DNA from: 58-81 sp012729145
GTDB taxonomy: Bacteria > Synergistota > Synergistia > Synergistales > Thermovirgaceae
Assembly: GCA_040770625.1 (NCBI GenBank)
Contig: JAXGIW010000004.1
Coordinates: 62,001 to 126,000 of the forward strand
Length of the DNA: 64,000 nt
Direction of reading: 5' to 3'
Part shown: positions 24,953-32,746 of the stretch, one piece after another
How positions within the stretch are numbered: the first letter of the stretch is position 1
Layout of the letters: every line of letters begins with the position of its first letter
Translations under genes and position numbers: made by a program
Notes under the pieces: generated by a model
What the model saw: the letters and a program-made list of their open reading frames with translations, nothing else
Database searches by the model: none
What the model was told of the DNA's origin: nothing

Positions 24953-25555
24953 TCAACTTTTCCTCAATTCGGCCAAAGCGTCACGAAGCAGCTGTTCGGG
25001 GCTTTCCGTCTCTTTCAAGGCCAGGATCCTGGCCAGAGCCGGTCTGGCTTCGCTCCGCGTGAAGCCCAGCGTCCCCAGGGCTTCGTAAACGAACTGAACC
25101 GTGTCTGCAGTCTCGGGAGAGACCATGGTTGCAAGGCTTTTGAAACCAGAGCTTTCGATCTGCTGTCTGAGCTCGAAACATAACCTCTCTGAAGTCTTCT
25201 TTCCCACCCCGGGTACCTGGCAGAGGAGATGACTGTTCCCGGAGGCGATGGCATTGATGATGTCACTGAAATCAAGGGTCCTCAGGATCGTTGCAGCCAA
25301 TCTCGAACCGATGCCCCTCACCTTGAGCAGAAGCTGGAACAGGACTCTCTCCTCTTCGTCGCTGAACCCGAAAAGGGACGGACCTGCCTCGCTTATCTGA
25401 AGAGAGGTCAGGATCTTCATGGACCTCCCATGGACGGCGTCTTTCAGGACGCTCTTCGAGCAGAGCAGGAAAAAACCTATACCACCTACATCGAGCCCGA
25501 TCCCCTCGGTCTCAACTGCCGAAACCCTGCCTTCCAGGCTGTGGAGCAAGATCAA
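24953..25555 (-). CDS. ruvA: Holliday junction branch migration protein RuvA
   Basis: Tetrameric junction-binding partner of RuvB. The 200 residues show an N-terminal OB fold (LHSLEGRVSAVETEGIGLDVGGIGF), two helix-hairpin-helix motifs (LLKVRGIGSRLAATIL and LCQVPGVGKKTSERL) and a flexible C-terminal RuvB-binding domain. The start appears to be TTG, overlapping the ruvC stop by 4 nt (TTGA), which implies coupled translation. Confidence 0.95.
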   Translation of the reverse strand: MILLHSLEGRVSAVETEGIGLDVGGIGFFLLCSKSVLKDAVHGRSMKILTSLQISEAGPSLFGFSDEEERVLFQLLLKVRGIGSRLAATILRTLDFSDIINAIASGNSHLLCQVPGVGKKTSERLCFELRQQIESSGFKSLATMVSPETADTVQFVYEALGTLGFTRSEARPALARILALKETESPEQLLRDALAELRKS

Positions 25556-26055
25556 TCACCGCTTTTCGTCTTGATCTGGAAATCCGACATTGCCAGGCCT
25601 GTCGCAGCTATTGCCAGTGCGTCGGCCGCATCATCCTGGCTGGGGAAACTCGCCAGGTTAAGGATCCGGAAGACCATCATCTGGACCTGTCTCTTCTCAG
25701 CCCTGCCATTTCCACAGATGGCCAGCTTTACCTCCGACGGCTTCGGCTGGACCACCTGGATCCCGTAACTTGCAGCCAGGAGAAGGACCACTCCCCTGAC
25801 CTGGAAGACGTTCTCGGCGGTTGTGGTGTTCTTGCCGAAGAACAACCGCTCAACGGATACTATCTCGGGGTTGAACTTCCCGATAATCGATCCCAGCCGT
25901 TCATGGATCTGCAGTATCCTCTTTTCAACCGAGATCTTCGGTTCTGTGCATATGCAACCGAACTCCCCCGCCCTTAGCAGGGACCCTTCCTGAACGACTA
26001 TCCCGTATCCCAGTCTACCCAGACCAGGATCTATTCCAAGGCAGACGCGCGGCAT
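25552..26055 (-). CDS. ruvC: crossover junction endodeoxyribonuclease RuvC
   Basis: Homodimeric resolvase of Holliday junctions. The 167 residues keep the acidic catalytic residues: GIDPGLGRLGYG near the start (Asp), VSVERLFFGKN (Glu), and the DDAADALAIA segment near the C-terminus. The size is typical. It sits 5 nt after the yebC stop and overlaps ruvA. An ACGGG immediately upstream of the ATG is a weak ribosome site, so coupling to yebC is likely. Confidence 0.96.
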   Translation of the reverse strand: MPRVCLGIDPGLGRLGYGIVVQEGSLLRAGEFGCICTEPKISVEKRILQIHERLGSIIGKFNPEIVSVERLFFGKNTTTAENVFQVRGVVLLLAASYGIQVVQPKPSEVKLAICGNGRAEKRQVQMMVFRILNLASFPSQDDAADALAIAATGLAMSDFQIKTKSGD

Positions 26056-26060
26056 CCCGT

Positions 26061-26813
26061 TCAGCCGGCTAACTCTTCCATGATGTCGTCAGGGATATCG
26101 AAGTTGGCGTAGACGTTCTGCACATCATCGTGCTCCTCCAGGGTTTCAAGAAAGCGGAGAAACTTTTCAGCCTCCTGTTTTCCCTTGATCTGGACCGTGG
26201 TCTTCGGGAGTTTCTCTATCTCCGAGCCCTCGATTACGTACCCCGCCTCCGCCAGGGTCTCCCTGACCTCTGACATGACCGCCGGGTCACAGTAGACAGA
26301 GAACCCTTCGCCGTTGTTCTCTAGGTCGTCGGCACCTGCTTCCAGACAGACCATCAGAAGCTGTTCCTCGTCGAGGTCCTTGCCGGATAGCCTGACTACG
26401 CCCTTTCGCTGGAAGATCCATGATACGCATCCTGATTCCCCCAGGGAACCGCCGGATCTGCTGAAGATCAGCCGCATCTCCGAAGCTGTCCTGTTCTTGT
26501 TGTCGGTGAGCACATCGACCAGGACCGCCACACCCCCTGAGCCGTACCCTTCGTAGGTGATCTCGTCGTAGGTAACACCCTCCATGTCCCCTGCGCCCTT
26601 TTTGACCGCCTTTTCTATGGTATCCACGGGCACGTTCGCAACCCTGGCGCGTTCAATTGCGGACTTGAGCCTGATGTTCATGGAGGCGTCGGAGCCTCCC
26701 TCTCTGGAAGCCACCATCACGGCCCTGATGTATTTCTGGAAGGTCTTGCCCCTCTTTGCATCCTGTGCTGACTTCCTGTGCTTTATATTCGCCCATTTGG
26801 AATGTCCTGACAT
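26061..26813 (-). CDS. yebC: YebC/PmpR-family transcription or translation factor
   Basis: DNA- or ribosome-associated regulator present in most bacteria. The 250 residues begin with the family hallmark MSGHSKWANIKHRKSAQDAKRGK and continue with IRLKSAIERARVANVP and YEGYGSGGVAVLVDVLTDNKNRT. The late segment FLRFLETLEEHDDVQNVYANFDI is also typical. It lies upstream of ruvC as in many genomes, 7 nt after nadE, with GGGGTGA ahead of the start. Confidence 0.96.
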   Translation of the reverse strand: MSGHSKWANIKHRKSAQDAKRGKTFQKYIRAVMVASREGGSDASMNIRLKSAIERARVANVPVDTIEKAVKKGAGDMEGVTYDEITYEGYGSGGVAVLVDVLTDNKNRTASEMRLIFSRSGGSLGESGCVSWIFQRKGVVRLSGKDLDEEQLLMVCLEAGADDLENNGEGFSVYCDPAVMSEVRETLAEAGYVIEGSEIEKLPKTTVQIKGKQEAEKFLRFLETLEEHDDVQNVYANFDIPDDIMEELAG

Positions 26814-26820
26814 GTGGTAT

Positions 26821-27582
26821 TCACCCCTGCTTTTTCCTGTTTTCCTCTCCGATCAGGCAGATCGGCGGAGTTATCCTCTTGTGTTCGGAGCGCACGAGAG
26901 CTCTTTCTATGATCCCGATGCTTCTGGGCGAGCCCTTGCCGGTAGCTATGTACCTGTCGATCTCGGAATAGGTTACCCCCATCTCGTCCTCATCGGTCTG
27001 GCCGACCCAGAGCCCCGCTGATGGAGGTTTCTTGATTATCCCCGAAGGCACCCCAAGCTCCCTGGCGATCAGGTTGACCTCTCCCTTGAGAAGGTCCCCG
27101 AGAGGGAGGATGTCCACGCCGGAATCACCATGCTTGGTGAAATACCCCATGGTCAACTCTGCCTTGTTGCCCGTTCCACAGACGAGGAGACCCATCTTCT
27201 GCCCCAGGCAGTAAAGGGTGGTCATCCTGAGTCTTGGCTTTACATTGGACAGATGGATCCCGTTCCCGTAGGAGACATCGCCGGGGAGTGAATCAAGGAG
27301 GGCGTCGTATGCTCCGTCAAGATCCACCTTGGCCCAGGGAAGATCAAAGGCTTCCACGACCTTCATGGCATCCCTGTGATCCTCATCCATGCTGTGGCAA
27401 GGCATCATGACGGCTAGCATTCTGTCACCGCACACCTTTTTCAGAAGAGCGGCCACAACGGCGGAATCGACACCTCCGCTCAGTCCGACGATCCCTCCTG
27501 ACCTGCCCGATAAGCCTATCATTTCCTTGATCCAGGAGGAGATCTTTTCAATGAGGGATGCTGGGTCACGGTAATAATTCAT
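26821..27582 (-). CDS. nadE: NAD+ synthetase (ammonia-dependent type)
   Basis: Amidates nicotinate adenine dinucleotide to NAD. The P-loop GLSGGVDSAVVAALL lies near residue 34. VCGTGNKAELTMGYFTKHGDSG and PSAGLWVGQTDEDEMG are later signatures. At 253 residues it lacks the N-terminal glutaminase domain, so it should use free ammonia or ammonia from a partner. A nitrilase-superfamily gene lies immediately upstream, and an extended -10 element lies between the two. Confidence 0.95.
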   Translation of the reverse strand: MNYYRDPASLIEKISSWIKEMIGLSGRSGGIVGLSGGVDSAVVAALLKKVCGDRMLAVMMPCHSMDEDHRDAMKVVEAFDLPWAKVDLDGAYDALLDSLPGDVSYGNGIHLSNVKPRLRMTTLYCLGQKMGLLVCGTGNKAELTMGYFTKHGDSGVDILPLGDLLKGEVNLIARELGVPSGIIKKPPSAGLWVGQTDEDEMGVTYSEIDRYIATGKGSPRSIGIIERALVRSEHKRITPPICLIGEENRKKQG

Positions 27583-27627
27583 AGGGCCACTCTCCGTAAT
27601 GTCCTGTAGTCGGATGTTACAGGAGTT

Positions 27628-27636
27628 ATTCTAGCA
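27628..27636 (-). promoter_or_regulatory. extended -10 element upstream of nadE
   Basis: On minus the sequence reads TGC followed by TAGAAT (27633-27628), a good extended -10. No convincing -35 is seen. Transcription would start about 40 nt before the nadE ATG, between the nitrilase stop and nadE. Confidence 0.35.
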
Positions 27637-27645
27637 CAGACACCT

Positions 27646-28467
27646 TCAGGCCTTGCGGTCAAAGGAAGTTACCGGGTGATAGAGAAGGGGGTTCCTTCCA
27701 GCGGTGAAAGGGTGTTCTTTTCTGGTCTTCCTCACAAGTGAGGGATTGATCGGCACCATGGCCGTCATCTCCCTGTCACCGGGACAGAGTACGATACGGG
27801 TGCCGTCGGGGCCGAAGGCCAGCGATCTCCCGCCGTAGACCTGCCCTCCTCCCTCTCCACACCGGTTACATCCCACAATGAAGATCTGGTTCTCGATCGC
27901 TCTTGCCCTTAGAAGGGTCTCCCAGTGATCGATCCTCGCCAAAGGCCATTGGGCCGGGACAAGGACAAGTTCGGCTCCCGAGAGGGCCAGGGAACGTATG
28001 AATTCGGGGAATCTGATGTCGAAACAGATGGCGATCGCCGAGGGGATGCCCATGAACTCGAAAAGGAAGGGGGTCTTCCCGGCCCGGAAGAACAGCGGTT
28101 CGTCCAAAAGAGGGAACAGATGGGCCTTGTCGTAGTGGCCGACCAACTCACCTGAATCAGCCAGGAAAAAGGAGCGGTTGAGTAGATCTCCCTCCGGAGC
28201 CGTCCAGGGGATGCTCCCTCCTACCATGGAAAAACCTTTTTTCCTGCAGGAACTGGACATCATTTCCAGTGCGGCGGGGCTTTGCCCGGCGTGGTTCCTC
28301 ATCCTGGGGTTGTCGTAGGAGCAGGTCCAAAGCTCGGGGAGGATGACAAGCGATGGCCCATCGGGGATTCTCCTCAGCCGTTCCTCCATCCTTTGGATAT
28401 TTTCGGAAGGGTTGCCCCACAGGACATCAGACTGGATAATATGAACGGTTAGTTCTTTCAAGATCAT
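27646..28467 (-). CDS. carbon-nitrogen hydrolase (nitrilase superfamily, omega-amidase-like)
   Basis: The 273 residues carry the nitrilase catalytic triad Glu45 (ILPELW), Lys114 (HYDKAHLF) and Cys148 (AICFDIRFPE). The segments PAQWPLARIDHWETLLRARAIENQ and VYGGRSLAFGPDG resemble the YafV/Nit2 omega-amidase branch, which hydrolyses 2-oxoglutaramate or similar amides in the cytoplasm. It lies upstream of nadE, so a role as an ammonia donor is conceivable but unproven. The 30-nt gap to divergent nikR is too short for separate full promoters. Confidence 0.85.
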   Translation of the reverse strand: MILKELTVHIIQSDVLWGNPSENIQRMEERLRRIPDGPSLVILPELWTCSYDNPRMRNHAGQSPAALEMMSSSCRKKGFSMVGGSIPWTAPEGDLLNRSFFLADSGELVGHYDKAHLFPLLDEPLFFRAGKTPFLFEFMGIPSAIAICFDIRFPEFIRSLALSGAELVLVPAQWPLARIDHWETLLRARAIENQIFIVGCNRCGEGGGQVYGGRSLAFGPDGTRIVLCPGDREMTAMVPINPSLVRKTRKEHPFTAGRNPLLYHPVTSFDRKA

Positions 28468-28497
28468 TCCCCCTTAAATCAGTCGGGAGGTAATGCT

Positions 28498-28905
28498 TTG
28501 GACAAGCTGGCGAGGTTCAGTGTATCTTTACCGGCACCCCTGCTGGACAGGTTCGATTCCTGGATCGAGGCCCGTGGCTACCGGACCAGGTCCGATGCAT
28601 TGAGACAGCTGATCCGGCGCTTTATCTCCGAGTCATACTGGGAGGACGGTGAGAAGATCGTTTTCGGGACCGTTACCCTCACCTACGACCACCATTCCCA
28701 CGATTCCGCCAGCGAGATAACCAACCTTCAGCACGAATTCGGGGACCTGATAATCTGTTCCACCCATATTCACGCCGATTACCACCACTGTTTCGAGAGC
28801 GTCGTCTTCAAGGGCAAGGCTTCAAGGGTCAAGGAGTTCGTCAGGCAGTTGAGCGGGCTAAAGGATGTATCAAGTTCAGACCCGGTCATCTCCTCCATTC
28901 CCTGA
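28498..28905 (+). CDS. nikR: nickel-responsive transcriptional regulator NikR
   Basis: Ribbon-helix-helix repressor with a C-terminal ACT-like nickel-sensing domain. The DNA-binding segment is RFSVSLPAPLLDRFDSWI, followed by RSDALRQLIRRF. The nickel ligands His79, His90, His92 and Cys98 are all present with the spacing of the E. coli protein, shifted by three. The start is TTG at 28498, supported by GGGAGG 7 nt upstream. No nickel transporter or nickel enzyme gene is in the window, so its targets lie elsewhere. Confidence 0.93.
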   Translation: MDKLARFSVSLPAPLLDRFDSWIEARGYRTRSDALRQLIRRFISESYWEDGEKIVFGTVTLTYDHHSHDSASEITNLQHEFGDLIICSTHIHADYHHCFESVVFKGKASRVKEFVRQLSGLKDVSSSDPVISSIP

Positions 28906-28940
28906 AAGGGGGAGCGATCCTCGACTGGCGGGGCTGATGT

Positions 28941-28958
28941 CGGTGACGACCGTCACCG
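28941..28958. repeat. perfect inverted repeat between convergent nikR and zinc-ribbon gene
   Basis: CGGTGACG (28941-28948) and CGTCACCG (28951-28958) form an 8-bp perfect stem around 2 nt, between two 3' ends. There is no T-tract on either side, so it could be a weak bidirectional terminator or a transcript 3'-end stabiliser. Confidence 0.45.
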
Positions 28959-28968
28959 GTCAGAGGCC

Positions 28969-29130
28969 TCAGCCCGAAGGGGCACACTTCCCCTTCTTCT
29001 TCCTTGCCGTTCCCCTTACAAGTATCAGCGTCCGCCCGCGACACTCGGGACACCGCGGTTCCTGCTCCTCTTCGGACAGGTCGAACAATTTACCGCATGA
29101 GGCGCATTTGTAGCTCGTCTTTCCCGCCAT
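28969..29130 (-). CDS. small CxxC zinc-ribbon protein (RpoP/Rpb12-like)
   Basis: A 53-residue protein starting MAGKTSYKCASCGKLFDL. Two CxxC pairs (CASC at residues 9-12 and CPEC at 27-30) make a zinc ribbon, and the C-terminus is lysine-rich (ARKKKGKC). This resembles the archaeal RNA polymerase subunit P fold and the small FmdB-like ribbons of bacteria; the role is unknown. GAGG lies close upstream of the ATG at 29130. It is downstream of argF, separated by a strong hairpin, and converges on nikR. Confidence 0.75.
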   Translation of the reverse strand: MAGKTSYKCASCGKLFDLSEEEQEPRCPECRGRTLILVRGTARKKKGKCAPSG

Positions 29131-29146
29131 TTACCTCACTTCCTTC

Positions 29147-29185
29147 AGAAAATTCGGACCCTGCCCGGGGGGCGGGGCCTGAATT
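29147..29185 (-). terminator. terminator-like hairpin after argF
   Basis: On minus a 16-position stem starting AATTCAGG (29185 downward) pairs with a partner ending CCGAATT (to 29151), with a 3-nt loop, two wobbles and one mismatch. It is followed by TTCT, giving a run of four T. It begins 10 nt after the argF stop. The zinc-ribbon gene is downstream, so it could be a partial terminator. Confidence 0.65.
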
Positions 29186-29194
29186 CATGGTCAA

Positions 29195-30142
29195 TTAAAG
29201 GTTGCCGGCCGTTGATACCATGACAGCCTTGATGGTGTGGAGCCTGTTCTCCGATTCATCGAACACCTTGGAGTTCCTGGATTCAAAGACCTCCTCGGTT
29301 ACTTCGTTGCCCTTCACTGCCGGGAGACAGTGCAGGAATATGCAATCGGGATTTCCCGTGGCCTTCATCAGCTCCCTGTTGACCTGGTAGGGTTTGAGGA
29401 GGGTTCTCCTCTCAGCGAGTTTGTCCTCTTCTCCCATCGATGCCCAGACATCGGTATAGATGGCATCCGCGCCGCTGACCGCTTTTTGAGGTTCCTCGAA
29501 GAACTCGATGGTGGATCCTGTTCCGACCGCAACGGCCCGACATTCCTCCACCAGAGCCTTTTCAGGGAAGAGATCGGCAGGGGCGGCTATCCTGAAGTGA
29601 ATCCCCGTCTTCGCGGAACCGATCATAAGCGAGTTGGCCATGTTGTTCCTTCCATCACCGACATAGACCAGCCTTAGCCCCCTGAGCTTGCCGAAGTTCT
29701 CCTGAAGCGTCAGGAAATCGGCCAGGATCTGGGTCGGGTGATACATATCAGTGAGGCCGTTCCATACCGGCACACCGGAGTAAAGCGCAAGCTCCTCCAC
29801 TACGGTCTGTTTGAAACCGCGGAACTGGATCCCGTCGAACATCCTTCCCAGGACCCTTGCGGTGTCCTTGACGGATTCCTTGTGTCCCAGCTGGATGTCG
29901 TTCTTGCCGAGATACTCGGGATGGCCTCCCTCGTCTATGCAGGCCACAGTGAATGCACAGCGTGTCCTGGTGGAGGGTTTTTCGAAGATAAGGGCTATGT
30001 TTTTGCCGGCCAGGGCGCTCCCCCTGGTCCCGGCCCGCTTCTTACCCTTGAGAGAGGCAGAAAGGTCGAGCAGGTACTGGATCTCTTCGGTGGTGAAATC
30101 CTTCAGGGTCAGAAAACTTCTTCCTTTGAGATTAATGGGCAT
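29195..30142 (-). CDS. argF: ornithine carbamoyltransferase
   Basis: Interconverts ornithine plus carbamoyl phosphate and citrulline. The carbamoyl-phosphate site KPSTRTRCAF and the ornithine-binding HCLPAVKGNEVTEEVF are both present, along with YVGDGRNNMANSL. The length of 315 residues is usual. Located 56 nt after arcA, it probably runs in the catabolic direction (ArcB role), splitting citrulline in the arginine deiminase pathway. Sequence alone cannot separate anabolic from catabolic types. AGGAGG lies 8 nt before the ATG. No carbamate kinase gene is in the window. Confidence 0.95.
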   Translation of the reverse strand: MPINLKGRSFLTLKDFTTEEIQYLLDLSASLKGKKRAGTRGSALAGKNIALIFEKPSTRTRCAFTVACIDEGGHPEYLGKNDIQLGHKESVKDTARVLGRMFDGIQFRGFKQTVVEELALYSGVPVWNGLTDMYHPTQILADFLTLQENFGKLRGLRLVYVGDGRNNMANSLMIGSAKTGIHFRIAAPADLFPEKALVEECRAVAVGTGSTIEFFEEPQKAVSGADAIYTDVWASMGEEDKLAERRTLLKPYQVNRELMKATGNPDCIFLHCLPAVKGNEVTEEVFESRNSKVFDESENRLHTIKAVMVSTAGNL

Positions 30143-30168
30143 TCTCTACTCCTCCTGTTGATAGTGAT

Positions 30169-30192
30169 CTGGTATGTTTTACCGGGTACCAG
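30169..30192. repeat. inverted repeat between arcA and argF
   Basis: CTGGTA (30169-30174) and TACCAG (30187-30192) flank 12 nt in the 56-nt arcA-argF gap. It could be an attenuating hairpin that tunes argF relative to arcA, or an operator half-site pair. It does not match an ArgR box. Confidence 0.3.
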
Positions 30193-30198
30193 TTGACT

Positions 30199-31431
30199 TC
30201 AATCCCGCATCATGGGCATGCTCATGCACCGGGGGCCGCCCCGGCCTCTCCCAAGCTCCGCCCCCTTGATCTCGAAGACCTTGATCCCGTTCTCCTGTAG
30301 GACCCTGTTGGAAACAACATTCCTCCTGTAAGTTACCACTACTCCTGGAGCGATAGCCAGGGTGTTCGTTCCGTCGTTCCACTGATCCCTGGCGGCTGCG
30401 ACCGGGTCACCTCCTCCTGTCTCGATGAGGCGGACCGTATCTAGTCCAAGGACTTTCCGAAGACACTCCCCCAGGTTCTGATGCTCTATAACGGAGGTTA
30501 TCTCCCCTTCAGAAGAGTACTCGAGCTGCCATATCCGGATGAAGTCCTTCACTTCCGGGTAGATAGTGAAGGCGTCATGGTCCACCATGGTGAAGACCGT
30601 GTCAAGATGCATCGCCGCACGGGTCTTGGGAATATCGACGGCCAGTAAGGTCTTGACGCCAGCCCTTTCCGCTATCCTCTTGCCGACTATCTGGATGGTC
30701 CCCGCTGCGGTCCTCTGGCTGATGCCGACGGCCGCCACTGAATCGGAGAGTATCAGGATGTCCCCGCCCTCTATGTTGTAGGGATAGGTATCCCGGGGGT
30801 GATCCCCGAAGAGGAACTCGATGCCCTTGAAATAGGGGTGGTTCTTGAAGATGTAACGGGCGTAGAGAGGCTCCTTCCGGCGGGCCTCAAAGGTCATGAC
30901 GCTCAATATTACACCGTTCTTTATGAAGGTGAAGGGATCTCTCTGGAAATACAGGTTGGGAAGGGGGCGTATGAGGAAATCGCGGTCCCCCATTGCCCTC
31001 AGTACCAGGCTCCTGCAGGGCGGAAGGATCTCCATGGCTTCCATTTTGGTAAGCCCGGCGATCAGCATCTCAGCCAGGTCGCTGGGGCTAATCTCCATCA
31101 TCACCGCCTTCAGGGCGGAGACAAGAGGTATATCGATCGCCTCAAGGGCGAGGACCTCGTCAAGTAGTGGATCCCTTACGCTTTCTTCCCTGAGAACATG
31201 GGAGAGACAATTCCTGAAGTAGACCACTTCCACACCGTTGTCCCTGAGAAGGTCCGCGAAGGCGTCGTGCTCCTTCTGGGCTTCTTCCACCCAGAGGATA
31301 TCGTCGAAGAGGAGTTCATCCTTGTTGTCTATGGTGAGACGTTCCAGTTCCTTTCCGGGCCTGTGAAGCATGACCCTTTTCAGTTTACCGACTTCCGACG
31401 ATATGCTGAAAGATCTGTCCTCGTTGGCCAC
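30199..31431 (-). CDS. arcA: arginine deiminase
   Basis: Hydrolyses arginine to citrulline and ammonia, the first step of the energy-yielding deiminase pathway. Catalytic features: FNIEGGDILILS-like segment (YNIEGGD), MHLDTVFTMVDHDAF with the catalytic His, and the nucleophile Cys near the C-terminus in GRGGPRCMSMPMMRD. The 410 residues are typical. The start is GTG at 31431 with GGGGG 8 nt upstream. It is the first gene of an arcA-argF pair that sits directly downstream of the polyamine operon. Confidence 0.96.
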   Translation of the reverse strand: MANEDRSFSISSEVGKLKRVMLHRPGKELERLTIDNKDELLFDDILWVEEAQKEHDAFADLLRDNGVEVVYFRNCLSHVLREESVRDPLLDEVLALEAIDIPLVSALKAVMMEISPSDLAEMLIAGLTKMEAMEILPPCRSLVLRAMGDRDFLIRPLPNLYFQRDPFTFIKNGVILSVMTFEARRKEPLYARYIFKNHPYFKGIEFLFGDHPRDTYPYNIEGGDILILSDSVAAVGISQRTAAGTIQIVGKRIAERAGVKTLLAVDIPKTRAAMHLDTVFTMVDHDAFTIYPEVKDFIRIWQLEYSSEGEITSVIEHQNLGECLRKVLGLDTVRLIETGGGDPVAAARDQWNDGTNTLAIAPGVVVTYRRNVVSNRVLQENGIKVFEIKGAELGRGRGGPRCMSMPMMRD

Positions 31432-31521
31432 CAGAATTACCCCCTGTTTCGGATTATTTGCCCCAATGAGAAGTATAATCCATCGGCGGCAAAAAGCTAA
31501 AAGGCGGCCTGATCCCTTACC

Positions 31522-31893
31522 CTAGGCGTCCACTCCGGAAATGTGGCCCCGCAGGATCTCTATGGAGGTCGTGCGGGAGGAGCCGAGATATGAGGAAAGG
31601 CGTTCAAACGCCTTCCAGGGGTCGGCATTGCATCCGCAGGTAAACAGGTCGATGGCGGCGTAGCCGAATTCCGGCCAGGTATGGATCGTGAGGTGGGATT
31701 CGGATATGACCAGTACGCCGCTTACTCCGTGAGGTTCGAATTTCCGGAAGGCTGACTCCACCACTGTCGCACCGGCGGCTTCGGCTGCCTCCTTCATTGA
31801 CCGTTCCAGCCCGAGGATATCGTCCAGAGCTGAGGGATCACAATCATAAGCTTCAACAAGGATATGTCTTCCAAGAGCGCCGTTCTGTTTCAA
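31522..31893 (-). CDS. speD: S-adenosylmethionine decarboxylase proenzyme
   Basis: Pyruvoyl enzyme making decarboxylated AdoMet, the aminopropyl donor for SpeE. Self-cleavage is expected between Glu65 and Ser66 in ISESHLTIHTWPEFGYAAIDLFTCG. The start assigned here is TTG at 31893, because GGAGG lies 9 nt upstream and the codon overlaps the speB stop as TTGA. This yields the canonical small bacterial proenzyme, MKQNGALGRHILVEAYDC, 123 residues. An ATG at 31923 would overlap speB by 34 nt. It is the last gene of the polyamine operon. Confidence 0.94.
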   Translation of the reverse strand: MKQNGALGRHILVEAYDCDPSALDDILGLERSMKEAAEAAGATVVESAFRKFEPHGVSGVLVISESHLTIHTWPEFGYAAIDLFTCGCNADPWKAFERLSSYLGSSRTTSIEILRGHISGVDA

Positions 31894-32744
31894 CGATTCC
31901 CACCTCCCCACATGATCAGGCACTCTCTGGCCAGCTTGGCAGCCAGAATGGACGTAATGCCGTTCACATCGTTGGGAGGGCTTACCTCTACGATGTCAAA
32001 GCCGACAACATCCAGGCCCTTCATTGAATAGAGAGCATCAAGGACTTCCCGGGAGGAAAGGCCACATGGTTCGGGTGTACCGGTCCCGGGAGCCTCTCCT
32101 GGGTCAATGATATCTATGTCCAGCGAAAGATAGACAGGTCTCTGCTGCAGCTCGGGGATAACCTTCAGAAGGGGGACCGTCAGTTCAAGGGGATAAAAGG
32201 AGGTATTCTTTAACCCCCAACGATATTCCTCGGTCGTGCCGGACCTGATCCCGAACTGATACAGAAGAGAGGGGCATTCAAGACACTCCTCAGCTACACG
32301 CCGCATGACCGTGGCATGGTTCTCTCTCATGCCGTGGTACTGGTCCCTCAGGTCTGCATGGGCGTCAAGATGAACAACCGCGATGTCGGGATAGACTTCA
32401 GATGCGGCCTTCATGATCGGGAGAGTGACAAGGTGCTCCCCTCCCAGGGAGGCAACCCTGAAGCCTCTACGGAAGAGACCGACCGAAACGTACCTGACAG
32501 TCTCAAGGGATCTCCCGAGGTCACCCGGTACCATTCCAAGATCGCCGATGTCCGCAAAAGTCAAGGTTTCAAGATCACTCATGAGGTTGAAACTGAAGGA
32601 CTCAAGACCCCTGGACTCCTTCCTGATTGAGGAAGGGGCAAGGGATGTTCCGTGAAGACGTGACACGGTCATATCCAGGGGAATGCCCTGAAGGACCCAG
32701 GAAGCATCTTTTAGGGACCGGCGTCCGCATATGAACCTTTCCAA
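31890..32744 (-). CDS. speB: agmatinase
   Basis: Binuclear manganese ureohydrolase that converts agmatine to putrescine and urea. Metal-binding motifs are GGEH, VVHLDAHADLRD and SLDIDIIDP, and the opening segment GIPLDMTVSRLHGTSLAPSSIR is typical. The 284 residues start at a TTG (32744), 2 nt after the speE stop; no suitable ATG lies before the conserved region. Context with PdaD upstream makes agmatinase much likelier than arginase. Confidence 0.93.
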   Translation of the reverse strand: MERFICGRRSLKDASWVLQGIPLDMTVSRLHGTSLAPSSIRKESRGLESFSFNLMSDLETLTFADIGDLGMVPGDLGRSLETVRYVSVGLFRRGFRVASLGGEHLVTLPIMKAASEVYPDIAVVHLDAHADLRDQYHGMRENHATVMRRVAEECLECPSLLYQFGIRSGTTEEYRWGLKNTSFYPLELTVPLLKVIPELQQRPVYLSLDIDIIDPGEAPGTGTPEPCGLSSREVLDALYSMKGLDVVGFDIVEVSPPNDVNGITSILAAKLARECLIMWGGGNR

Positions 32745-32746
32745 CT

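Noticed and set aside
31486..31510. GGCGGC repeats near the end of speD as a hairpin
   Set aside because: The two copies are in direct, not inverted, orientation and cannot pair.
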